The notes beneath the pieces are model-generated. The model was not told the origin of the DNA, did no database searches, and saw nothing but the letters and a program-made list of their open reading frames with translations. A DNA stretch of 35,860 nt. Origin: Candidatus Aenigmatarchaeota archaeon (GTDB lineage: Archaea; Aenigmatarchaeota; Aenigmatarchaeia; CG10238-14; SCSR01). The stretch is from positions 1 through 35,860 of the forward strand of contig JACPJS010000011.1 of NCBI GenBank assembly GCA_016187405.1. The letters run 5' to 3'. Positions within the stretch are counted from its first letter, which is position 1, and each line of letters begins with the position of its first letter. Below, piece after piece: positions 24,840-32,304 of this stretch. Made by a program: the position numbers and the translations under genes.

Positions 24840-25358
24840 TCACCCGAATATATGCAGCATGAAATTTAATGCATCTGACCCGAATTGTATTATGTAAACT
24901 CCTGTATATGCAAGCAATAAAGATCTTAAAGTCCTTCCTATCAAAAGAGCAGCAAAGAATTTTTTCACATCATACTGTGATGCACCGCTTAGAATTCCAA
25001 TCAAATCAAATGGAAATGGTATGAAGGCACATACAAGAATGACATTGAATCCTATGTTTGAATAGAATTTTTCAAATCTTTTTAGGAATTTTGGAATATG
25101 GTGTTCAAATTTTTCAATCGCTGCAGTTCCACCAAAACCTACAAAATAAGCAATCAGTTCACCAAGTGCTGATCCGACACCACCAACTAGTCCTACTAAC
25201 AATGGATTCATACCGATTCCGACACCGAGAATTATGGGAACATACGATGGTACAGGTATGATTGGAATCATTACTGTCGATGCTATGACAAAACTTGAAA
25301 GGAAAACAGCAAGATAGCTACCCTCTGATATAAGATTAAGAAATAATTCCAATGCCAT
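24840..25358 (-). CDS. SNARE-associated (VTT/DedA-like) membrane protein
   Basis: A 172-aa integral membrane protein with four or five helices and VTT-domain features: VIPIIPVPSYVPIILGVGIGMNPLLVGLVGGVGSALGELIAYFVG, then FIPFPFDLIGILSG. This family includes DedA and TMEM41/VMP1, linked to lipid scrambling or undecaprenyl-phosphate transport in other organisms. I start at Met at 25358; the longer frame would run into tRNA-Gln. Confidence 0.82.
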   Translation of the reverse strand: MALELFLNLISEGSYLAVFLSSFVIASTVMIPIIPVPSYVPIILGVGIGMNPLLVGLVGGVGSALGELIAYFVGFGGTAAIEKFEHHIPKFLKRFEKFYSNIGFNVILVCAFIPFPFDLIGILSGASQYDVKKFFAALLIGRTLRSLLLAYTGVYIIQFGSDALNFMLHIFG

Positions 25359-25399
25359 TAATTTTAAATGGATTGTTATGACTATATATCTTAAACGAT

Positions 25400-25506
25400 A
25401 GCCCTGTAGTGTAGTGGTCAAGCACACGAGGCTTTGGACTCCAAAGCTCTGATCCCAGATGATAGGAAGAACCCTCGGAACAGCGGTCCGAATCCGCTCA
25501 GGGCTA
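25400..25506 (+). tRNA. tRNA-Gln (TTG) with 34-base intron and C at position 55
   Basis: The acceptor is AGCCCTG/CAGGGCT, discriminator A, with D stem GTGT/GCAC and anticodon stem CGAGG/CCTCG. The BHB fits: central helix CTTT/GAAG, 5' bulge GGA, 3' bulge AAC. This removes 34 bases at 37/38 and leaves loop CTTTGGC, anticodon TTG. The T stem is AGCGG/CCGCT, but the loop is TCCGAAT rather than TTCGAAT, so the nearly universal U55 is C. Mature length 73. Confidence 0.88.
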
Positions 25507-25508
25507 TT

Positions 25509-26102
25509 CTATTTTTTCTTCAACCACATCACAATCATTACGATTGCGAGAACTACCACAATTATGTCAATCATCGATGTGTATTGCAATATAGTCTGCC
25601 AGTTTTCACCGAGAATCACGCCGATGTATGTCAGGAAAGTGTTCCACGGCAGCGATCCTATTGCTGTGTACAAAGAGAATTTTAATAGATTCATTCTTGT
25701 TATTCCAGCTGGAAGCGATATGTAAGTCCTTACCGCAGGCAGGTTTCTTGACAGAAGAATTATCCTATCACCGAATTTCTCGAACCATCTGTCTGCCATG
25801 TCAAGATGCGATTCGTGTATGAATACGTATTTACCGTATTTCAGAATCAAGTTCCTACCAACACTCTTCCCTATGAAGTATGATATCAGCGATCCGACAA
25901 GATTGCCAAGCGTCCCTGCAAGAACCACGAGCCAGAAATCAATTCTCCCCGTCGCCACCAGAAATCCGGAGAACGGCATTATTATTTCACTTGGAACCGG
26001 CAGCAATGCGCTCTCGAATACCATCAGAAGGAAAACTCCAACATAACCTATCTGGGAGATTATGCTCATGACAGGACCAGCTACCAATTCTGCCAACACC
26101 AT
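25509..26102 (-). CDS. DedA family membrane protein
   Basis: A 197-aa VTT-domain protein closer to classic DedA. Signatures: FESALLPVPSEIIMPFSGFL, then GNLVGSLISYFIGKSVGRNL, FGDRIILLSRNLPAVRTYISLPAGI and NTFLTYIGVILG. The E..P..E and R-x-x-P-x-x-R elements needed for DedA activity are present. I start at 26102 (MVLAELVAGP). It is separated from its paralogue on the same strand only by the oppositely oriented tRNA-Gln. Confidence 0.9.
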   Translation of the reverse strand: MVLAELVAGPVMSIISQIGYVGVFLLMVFESALLPVPSEIIMPFSGFLVATGRIDFWLVVLAGTLGNLVGSLISYFIGKSVGRNLILKYGKYVFIHESHLDMADRWFEKFGDRIILLSRNLPAVRTYISLPAGITRMNLLKFSLYTAIGSLPWNTFLTYIGVILGENWQTILQYTSMIDIIVVVLAIVMIVMWLKKK

Positions 26103-26137
26103 ACAGACAATTAATCTTAAGCAGATAAATAATATTT

Positions 26138-26554
26138 GTGATACTTGAAATTTTTCTTGCAATAACAGTTCTGGCACTGTTTGTGATTGTTGTCAAATAT
26201 GTCCAGTTGAGAATGAGCTTTGATCAGAAAATAAAGGAATGGATTTCAACATACGACAAGAGTTCACGTGAGGATGCCATATTGAGAAGTTCCAGGACAT
26301 TGTCCGGGAAAACTTTGGAGAGACTGATTCCATTCCTCAAGGATTTCGAATACGATCCGCATGACATCAGATGGATGGGAGATCCGATAGATTTTGTCAT
26401 CTTCGATGGTAATTCATCAGAGCACGGACCGAAACAGATTGTTTTCTGTGAAGTAAAGTCTGGCGACAGCAAACTTTCTAAAGACCAGAACAGAATAAAG
26501 GAATTGATTGAGAACAGAAAAGTCAAATGGTATGAGTTCAAGATAGAAAAATAA
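26138..26554 (+). CDS. Membrane-anchored Holliday-junction-resolvase-like nuclease (Endonuc_Holl)
   Basis: A 138-aa protein with an N-terminal membrane helix (2-22) and a cytoplasmic PD-(D/E)xK-like domain. Evidence: GDPIDFVIFDG (Asp) followed by IVFCEVKSGDSKLSKDQNRIKELI, the E-x-K core. It matches the predicted Endonuc_Holl family, whose role is not established. It starts with GTG at 26138 and is divergent from DedA, with 35 bases between the two starts. Confidence 0.85.
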   Translation: MILEIFLAITVLALFVIVVKYVQLRMSFDQKIKEWISTYDKSSREDAILRSSRTLSGKTLERLIPFLKDFEYDPHDIRWMGDPIDFVIFDGNSSEHGPKQIVFCEVKSGDSKLSKDQNRIKELIENRKVKWYEFKIEK

Positions 26555-26586
26555 AATAAAAAATCAAAAAATCTGAATTAATTCAG
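26543..26586 (-). terminator. Minus-strand terminator of a short transcript
   Basis: CTGAATTAATTCAG (26573-26586) is a perfect palindrome. On the minus strand it is followed by a T-rich run over about 30 bases. It would end a transcript coming from a TATA-like site near 26655-26665. Confidence 0.5.
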
Positions 26587-26589
26587 TTA

Positions 26590-26613
26590 TTATTTCTTCT
26601 TCTTCTTTGCCAA
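26590..26613 (-). other. Possible 7-codon ORF or small RNA
   Basis: On the minus strand, GAGGTG (26620-26625) stands six bases before TTG, which opens a seven-codon frame (MAKKKKK, TAA). A TTTATAAGC box lies about 35-45 bases further upstream and a palindrome plus T run follows. The unit is too small to be sure: it may be a tiny basic peptide, an untranslated RNA, or chance. Confidence 0.25.
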
Positions 26614-26730
26614 TTTTTACACCTCGTGCGATATGATATATAATAATTGTTAGTCCTTGCTTATAAACATCGCAGATTTATTTTCAAAAGAAATTTCTAG
26701 TGATTTATATTTCAAAACCAATTATTTTTG

Positions 26731-26964
26731 ATGAAAATAAAAATTTCTGCGACTTATGAGGGAAAATGTTCCATTTGCAAGAAAAAATCTATTGTTTTCA
26801 CTGCTGGAGATGAAGATACTCATAGAACAGTGTCGATATGCAAAGATTGCGCAGCTGAATTAGGTGACGCTGACACAGCATCTGTGATAGAGAAACATGG
26901 TAAAGTTGACAAAGAGCCTTTCAAGGAAGGAGTAAAGATAACTGGGAAGGGCACTGCGGGTTAA
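26731..26964 (+). CDS. Small zinc-binding hypothetical protein
   Basis: A 77-aa protein with one treble-clef-like zinc site: CSIC (about 14-17) and CKDC (about 37-40), separated by THRTVSI. The C-terminal half is charged and glycine-tailed. Family unknown; a nucleic-acid or protein contact is a guess. I use the ATG at 26731 rather than the adjacent upstream TTG. A TATA-like TTTATATTTC lies about 25 bases upstream. Confidence 0.75.
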   Translation: MKIKISATYEGKCSICKKKSIVFTAGDEDTHRTVSICKDCAAELGDADTASVIEKHGKVDKEPFKEGVKITGKGTAG

Positions 26965-26990
26965 TAATTAAAAAATTCAATTCTATTAAA

Positions 26991-27764
26991 ATGAAAACAA
27001 TTCATGTCGCTATAATTCTATCAATTATAGGTCTGGTTTTCGTTTCTGGCATGACAGGTTTCTTCATTCTGAGAAAATCCAGCTCACAGGAATATCTTGT
27101 CACTAGAGTTATAGACGGAGATACGGTTGAATTGTCAGATAACGAACGTGTAAGATTACTTGGGATAAATGCACCTGAGATAACAGAAGCTCATTATCAG
27201 GATGCTAAAGACAAGATGATAGAACTGGTGCAAAACAAATCTGTGACATTCGAGAACGGTCCGCAGGACAAGGATCTTTACGGTAGATCACTGAGATACA
27301 TTTTTGTAAACAGCACTTTTGTGAACCTTGAGATGGTTAAGGGAGGCTATGCTACTGTATATCTTCTTGATCCAAGTGAAAAATATTATCTTGAATTCAA
27401 GACAGCCGAGAAACAGGCTAAGGATCAGAAACTTAGAATATGGGGTATATCTGAAGATGGAAAATGCATTTCTCTGATTACTCTGCACTATGTTAATGAC
27501 GAATACGCTGCTTTCAAGAATAGCTGTTCACGTTCGATTGAAATGACGTCATGGGAAGTGAAAGATGCTGGGACGAAAATATACAAGTTCAAAAAATTTG
27601 TCCTGAATGGAAATTCTTCATTCGTTTTATTCTCAGGCAAGGGAACTGACACTGCAGGCAAACTCTATTGGGACAATGCGAAATCAATTTGGAACAATGC
27701 TGGAGATACGTTGTATTTGCGCGATGGTAATGGTAGTTTGGTTATCAGTTATACATATCCGTAA
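26991..27764 (+). CDS. Exported thermonuclease-like protein with lamin-tail-like domain
   Basis: A 257-aa protein. An N-terminal membrane helix or signal (6-26) leads to a staphylococcal-nuclease domain (about 35-150): VTRVIDGDTVEL, VRLLGINAPE and YGRSLRYIFV carry the catalytic Asp/Arg/Glu/Arg set. Residues about 160-257 resemble a lamin-tail (LTD) beta-sandwich: ISLITLHYVNDEYAAFKNSCSRSIEMTSWEVKD, KFVLNGNSSFVLFSG and WNNAGDTLYLRDGNG. It would act outside the membrane on DNA or RNA, perhaps for nucleotide scavenging, which suits a host-dependent archaeon; that part is inference. Confidence 0.88.
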   Translation: MKTIHVAIILSIIGLVFVSGMTGFFILRKSSSQEYLVTRVIDGDTVELSDNERVRLLGINAPEITEAHYQDAKDKMIELVQNKSVTFENGPQDKDLYGRSLRYIFVNSTFVNLEMVKGGYATVYLLDPSEKYYLEFKTAEKQAKDQKLRIWGISEDGKCISLITLHYVNDEYAAFKNSCSRSIEMTSWEVKDAGTKIYKFKKFVLNGNSSFVLFSGKGTDTAGKLYWDNAKSIWNNAGDTLYLRDGNGSLVISYTYP

Positions 27765-27767
27765 AAT

Positions 27768-28193
27768 TTATCCACCATGATATCCAGGAAACTGCATTGA
27801 TAGCAAGTTTGCAATATTAGAAATCAATTTAGGTTCCACGACTGCGATATCAGTCACAGAGAGTATGCCTTTTATCTTGTCTTCCTCTATAACTGGTATC
27901 TGTCTCATCTTGTATTGTATCATAACATCGACGGCTTCTTCTATGGTTTTGTCAGGAGTCACGCTCATCACATCTACCTTCATAATTTCTTCAACCAAGG
28001 TACTTTGAGGTGGTTTTTCTTGTGCAACAGACTTTACAATATCATTGTTCGTAATCATCCCGACCAGTTTGCTATTTTCTGCAACGACCAGACTGCCTAT
28101 CCCCATTTTCGACATCGCTTCAGAAGCTTCCTTTATCGTAGCATCTTTCTTTACAACGACAACATTCTTGTTCATCACGTCGTTTACTAACAT
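27768..28193 (-). CDS. Stand-alone CBS-domain-pair protein
   Basis: A 141-aa protein made of two CBS motifs (residues about 1-60 and 68-125), forming one Bateman module that binds adenine nucleotides. Segments: VNDVMNKNVVVVKKDATIKEASEAMSKMGIGSLVV, GMITNNDIV, IMKVDVMSVTPDKTIEEAVDVM and GILSVTDIA. No enzyme domain is attached, so it is likely a regulatory partner. It converges on the nuclease gene, with three bases between stops. Confidence 0.93.
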   Translation of the reverse strand: MLVNDVMNKNVVVVKKDATIKEASEAMSKMGIGSLVVAENSKLVGMITNNDIVKSVAQEKPPQSTLVEEIMKVDVMSVTPDKTIEEAVDVMIQYKMRQIPVIEEDKIKGILSVTDIAVVEPKLISNIANLLSMQFPGYHGG

Positions 28194-28227
28194 ACATCTA
28201 TTTTAGTTTTAATCTATAAATAATATT

Positions 28228-28383
28228 ATGGGCAAAGCCATTTCTAAGAAAGCAAAAAAAGTAAATCCTAACATCCTGCGAATCAGAAGACTGAAGAAAC
28301 TGGAAAAGTTTGTCGAACAGCAGCTGGAAAAGTACGTGAAGATACACAAGAAGCATGAGAAGGAAATTTCCTACATAGGATGA
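28228..28383 (+). CDS. Small basic helical protein
   Basis: A 51-aa frame with ATG 26 or so bases after the TATA-like TTAATCTATAAA. The product begins MGKAISKKAKKVNPNILRI and continues as a charged amphipathic helix rich in Lys, Leu and Glu, ending HEKEISYIG. The basic N-terminus and helix suggest nucleic-acid binding or a coiled coil. It is divergent from the CBS gene and ends one base before the stop of the membrane protein on the other strand. Family unknown. Confidence 0.6.
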   Translation: MGKAISKKAKKVNPNILRIRRLKKLEKFVEQQLEKYVKIHKKHEKEISYIG

Positions 28384-28384
28384 T

Positions 28385-29167
28385 CTATTTTTTCTTTTTT
28401 GTTCCTCTTTTCTGATAGAACGCTATGCCATAGCCTGCAACCAGACACAGAATACCAACAACCAGCACTATGATGAACATGTTTGTGAGGGATGAGATGA
28501 AATTGTCTATAGCAGGTTTTATCGCGGCATTCACATCAGAAGAGCCCGTTGATGGTATCAATGACTGGACCTTGTTCAAGACAATGACAGGGAATGCAGT
28601 GAATACAAGGTTCCATCCAAGTCCTTGCAGTCTGCCGACCCAGGTCTCAATAGATACAAATAATATTCCCAGTCCGATTAGGGCTATTACAGCTGAATAT
28701 GTTGTTGCAGTCCTGTACAACTGGTTTCCTTCGTTCGATATAAAGAATATCGGCGCTCCTTGGAATGTATTGGCCGGTGATTGTGAACATTCAATCAAGT
28801 TGGAAAAGTTGCATCCAAACTTCTTGTAATAAACGCTGTCTAGCATAGCTCCTGACATTATTTGAGGCAATTGAGATGCATCGGAGTTTCTTACATCATT
28901 GCAGTTCAATTGTATTGTAAAATCCTGGGACACATGATATGTTATCTCGCTTGATTGTCCACATTGGGTCAATGTGATATAACGCAACGCCTGTAGATCA
29001 TTTTGTGACAGGTTTGAGAATTGATTTCCTAGTATTCCAGATGAAATCTGTTTTATAGAGTCGTGTGTCGTGAGATTCGTAACACCGATTAGAATTATAG
29101 CAAATGCCAGGAATGCAGTGAATATCAAAAACCCGAAAAACTTACCAGTTGCCTGCAGAAATCCCAT
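28385..29167 (-). CDS. Hypothetical multi-pass membrane protein
   Basis: A 260-aa protein that I do not recognise. Predicted membrane helices lie near residues 9-30, 145-167, 176-196 and 230-253. Between the first and second is an outward loop of about 115 residues with five cysteines, probably disulphide-bonded. A basic tail (KRGTKKKK) faces the cytoplasm. I start at Met at 29167; a longer frame would cross into the RNase H gene on the other strand. Confidence 0.75.
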   Translation of the reverse strand: MGFLQATGKFFGFLIFTAFLAFAIILIGVTNLTTHDSIKQISSGILGNQFSNLSQNDLQALRYITLTQCGQSSEITYHVSQDFTIQLNCNDVRNSDASQLPQIMSGAMLDSVYYKKFGCNFSNLIECSQSPANTFQGAPIFFISNEGNQLYRTATTYSAVIALIGLGILFVSIETWVGRLQGLGWNLVFTAFPVIVLNKVQSLIPSTGSSDVNAAIKPAIDNFISSLTNMFIIVLVVGILCLVAGYGIAFYQKRGTKKKK

Positions 29168-29217
29168 AAAACAAATTGGATTATGTGAATATAAAATAAG
29201 GATTTTTAATTTATAGT

Positions 29218-29553
29218 ATGAACATCCATACAGACGGTTCCGGGAAGACGGGAAGGTATGCATATGTCGTGGAGAAGGAAGGCGTGATAAAGATTTTCCA
29301 GAAACGTGGAATTACTCATAATGAGGCTGAGTATATGGCAGTTATTGTTGCATTGACCGAAAACAACGCGAAGGAAATAAACATATTTTCGGACAGTGAA
29401 TTGATTGTTAAACAGTTGAACAGAAATTACAAAATAAAGGAAAAAAGAATGTTAGACCTTGCATTGAGGGTACAGAAATTGTGTGAAGGAAGGAGTGTAA
29501 CTTTTACGTGGATTCCACGTGAGAGGAATCTTGCAGGGAAGGTGCTCGGATGA
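29218..29553 (+). CDS. rnhA: RNase HI-like protein
   Basis: A 111-aa RNase H fold protein of the short archaeal type, which would cut RNA in RNA/DNA hybrids. D6 (HTDGSG), E38 (HNEAEYMAV) and D59 (FSDSELI) are the three core carboxylates. In the final motif RERNLAGKVLG the usual fourth Asp after N-x-x-A is Gly107, so activity may be changed. The stop overlaps the AcpS start as ATGA, making it the first gene of the acyl-carrier operon. Confidence 0.88.
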   Translation: MNIHTDGSGKTGRYAYVVEKEGVIKIFQKRGITHNEAEYMAVIVALTENNAKEINIFSDSELIVKQLNRNYKIKEKRMLDLALRVQKLCEGRSVTFTWIPRERNLAGKVLG

Positions 29554-29876
29554 AAGTTAGAATAGGGAACGATATTGTCGACGTGAAGAGATTCGGAAAG
29601 TCGATCAAGAGTCCAAAGTTCGTTGAGCATGTTTTCTTGAAATCTGAATTGAATAATATGGATGTCGATCATCTAGCAGGAATATTTGCCGCAAAGGAAG
29701 CAGTGATGAAGGCACTTGACATGAAACCGGGATCATGGTTGAATATTGAGATAACAAAAGAAAAATCTGGCAGGCCTAAAGCAAAATTCGTGGATGTTGT
29801 TGTTGATTCTGATCTGAGCATAACCCATGACGGTAGATATGCAATGGCAACTTTCGTGGTTGTTAAAGATGGTTAA
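29550..29876 (+). CDS. acpS: Holo-[acyl-carrier-protein] synthase (AcpS-type)
   Basis: A 108-aa 4'-phosphopantetheinyl transferase. It moves phosphopantetheine from CoA to a carrier-protein serine. The Mg/CoA residues are D8 in IGNDIVDVKRF and E50 in FAAKEAVMKAL; the closing strand LSITHDGRYAMATFVV is typical. It is slightly shorter than bacterial AcpS. It overlaps RNase H at its start and the AMP-ligase/ACP gene at its end (8 bases), so its likely substrate is the ACP domain made next. Confidence 0.92.
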   Translation: MKVRIGNDIVDVKRFGKSIKSPKFVEHVFLKSELNNMDVDHLAGIFAAKEAVMKALDMKPGSWLNIEITKEKSGRPKAKFVDVVVDSDLSITHDGRYAMATFVVVKDG

Positions 29877-32304
29877 CACATTCGGTGATTTTGCAAACTT
29901 GTTCAGACATTACAGTAATCGTACCGCTATAAAGATTAGACCAAGGTTCAGGACGATATCATGGACGTATGGTGAGCTGTTGAAGAATTCACTTGCAATA
30001 GCAAAACTTTTGGTGAAGAACAAAGTGAAGAAAGGAGACAAAGTGATATTGTGGGCGCCGAATTCACATCTATGGGTCGCGTCATTCTTCGGGATTCAAT
30101 TCGTCGGTGCAGTCGCAGTTCCGATAAGCATTCAGAACGATGAGAAGTTTGTCAGGAAAATCATCAAGCAGACTAATGCGAAGGTTGTGATGAAGACATC
30201 TCGATTTTCCTCCATAAGAAAAATGAAGAACATCGATTTGGAAAATATTTCATTCGATGATTATAGGTTCACTCCTGTGAAAACAAGGGATGATAACATA
30301 GCAGAGATTGTTTATACATCAGGGACTACCGGTGATCCGAAAGGAGTGGTACTTATGCACAGGAACATTCTGAGCAATGTGAAAGCAATATCCGAGATAA
30401 TCACAATCAAACCCGATGACAGATTTTTGTCCATACTTCCATTGTCGCATATGTTTGAACAGACTGCAGGAATGTTATTACCGTTTTATAAAGGATGCCA
30501 GATAACGTACGCGACCAGCTTGAATTCAATAGCACTGAGGAAGAATCTTGTTGACGACAGGATAACAAAACTTGTTGCAGTACCTGAATTCCTGAAGATC
30601 GTGATGAACAGGATTGAGAACGAGGCCGAGAACCAGAACAAGAAAAAACAATTGGACAGATTGTTCAACATATCAGAAAAAATTCCTTTCATGTCATTGA
30701 GGAAAATTATTTTCAGGCCTGTGCTGAAAAAATTCGGGAATCTTGATACGGTCGCTTCTGGCGGTGCACCACTTGAAAAGGAAATCGGCGAAAAATGGGA
30801 GAAGATGGGAATATATGTGTTGCAGGGATATGGTACCACAGAGACTTCACCAGTGATTTCTGCAAATGGTTATGAAGATAGAAAAATAGATTCGGTAGGT
30901 AAGGTCGTTGATGGTGTTGAAATAAAATTCTCCGATGATGGCGAGATACTTGTGAATGGACCTAATGTAACACTCGGTTATTACAAGAGACCTGATAAGA
31001 CAGAGGAATCTTTTCTTGATGGATGGTATAGGACAGGTGATGCTGGATATCGTGATGACGATGGGTATCTGTATATAAAAGGCAGGACGAAATACATGAT
31101 CATTCTTGAGTCTGGTGAGAATGTTTATCCCGAAGACATCGAGAATGAATTGAACAAATCGAATGTCGAGAGCTGTGTTGTCGGATTGAATAGGAATGGT
31201 AATGTAGAAATCCATGCTGTGTTGTCAGGAAAAATAAAAAATCCTGAAAAGATTATCGAAGATGCAAATTCAAAACTCGCATCATACCAGCAGATACAAG
31301 GATATACGATATGGCCTTATGATGATTTTCCAAGGACTGTTACGAGAAAGATAAAGAAGGAGGAAGTCATTTCATATCTTCAATCCGCAGAAACCAAAAC
31401 AGAGAATAAAAACAACGAACATTCCTATGTCGAAAGGATAATCTCTCAGATAGTTGGGATTAACTCAGGCAGGATCAATGATAAATCCAAACTGGTTTCT
31501 GATTTGAAAATGGATTCGTTGCAAAGAGTTGAACTTGTTTCAAGGATAGAGGACGAGACTGGAGTAATTATTGACGAGTCTGATATCGGAATTAAAACAA
31601 CTGTACGTGATATCAAAAAGAAAATCGAAAACAAGAAACACAAAATCGAGAAATATGAATTCAACGAATGGCCATTGTCGAATACGATAATAAATCTTAG
31701 GAATATAGTGAATAATCTGATAATATTTCCTCTGATATCTTTGTCCGCCCCACAAAAAATCGAGGGACTGGAGAATTTGGAGGGTTTGAAAGCGCCTGTC
31801 ATGTTTATGTCAAATCATATCAGTGGTATGGATGCTGGCATATTGTCGAGAGCTTTGCCAAAAAAGTTCAGGAGGGTAGCTGTAGCGGCTGGGATAGATT
31901 CCACTCATGAAAAATTCCCACAGTTCATCCCGTTGCTGAATTTCATCTTCAACATATACCCGTTCGCCAGAAAAGGTCAGATAAAATCATCGATAGATTA
32001 CACGGGAAGACTTGTTGACAGGAGATTTTCGATAATGTTATTTCCAGAAGGCAGAGTTTCGAAAGACGCCAAGCTGAAGAAAATAAAAGACGGGGCGGGA
32101 TTTCTTGCAGTCGAAATGGATATACCAATTGTTCCTGTGAAATTGATCGGTGCCAATTATGTATATCCGCTCGGCAGGAGAATACCTGAGTTGCCTACAC
32201 GTCATGATGTGAAAATAAAATTCGGAAAACCGATTTACTTTTCTCCAGATACTTCATACATCGATGCGACCAGAACAATAGAAAAAGCGATGAAGGAACT
32301 TTAA
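29869..32304 (+). CDS. Acyl-AMP ligase / acyl carrier protein / PlsC acyltransferase fusion
   Basis: An 811-aa three-domain enzyme. Residues 1-505 are an acyl-adenylate-forming ligase: YTSGTTGDPKG (149-159), YGTTE (321-325), YRTGD (387-391) and a C-terminal catalytic lysine region near PRTVTRKIKK. Residues about 515-590 are an acyl carrier protein with the attachment site DSL at 549-551 (Ser550). Residues about 600-811 are a PlsC-like acyltransferase with NHISGMD (HX4D, 650-655) and FPEGR (725-729). It would activate a free fatty acid, load it on its own ACP and pass it to an acceptor such as a lysolipid. The acceptor and acyl chain are unknown. The start at 29869 gives an 8-base overlap with acpS. 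Confidence 0.93.
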   Translation: MVNTFGDFANLFRHYSNRTAIKIRPRFRTISWTYGELLKNSLAIAKLLVKNKVKKGDKVILWAPNSHLWVASFFGIQFVGAVAVPISIQNDEKFVRKIIKQTNAKVVMKTSRFSSIRKMKNIDLENISFDDYRFTPVKTRDDNIAEIVYTSGTTGDPKGVVLMHRNILSNVKAISEIITIKPDDRFLSILPLSHMFEQTAGMLLPFYKGCQITYATSLNSIALRKNLVDDRITKLVAVPEFLKIVMNRIENEAENQNKKKQLDRLFNISEKIPFMSLRKIIFRPVLKKFGNLDTVASGGAPLEKEIGEKWEKMGIYVLQGYGTTETSPVISANGYEDRKIDSVGKVVDGVEIKFSDDGEILVNGPNVTLGYYKRPDKTEESFLDGWYRTGDAGYRDDDGYLYIKGRTKYMIILESGENVYPEDIENELNKSNVESCVVGLNRNGNVEIHAVLSGKIKNPEKIIEDANSKLASYQQIQGYTIWPYDDFPRTVTRKIKKEEVISYLQSAETKTENKNNEHSYVERIISQIVGINSGRINDKSKLVSDLKMDSLQRVELVSRIEDETGVIIDESDIGIKTTVRDIKKKIENKKHKIEKYEFNEWPLSNTIINLRNIVNNLIIFPLISLSAPQKIEGLENLEGLKAPVMFMSNHISGMDAGILSRALPKKFRRVAVAAGIDSTHEKFPQFIPLLNFIFNIYPFARKGQIKSSIDYTGRLVDRRFSIMLFPEGRVSKDAKLKKIKDGAGFLAVEMDIPIVPVKLIGANYVYPLGRRIPELPTRHDVKIKFGKPIYFSPDTSYIDATRTIEKAMKEL

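Noticed and set aside
29827-29868. Earlier start for the acyl-ligase fusion inside acpS
   Set aside because: It would add 14 residues with no family support; the ATG at 29869 gives a usual short overlap and the normal N-terminus of the ligase.
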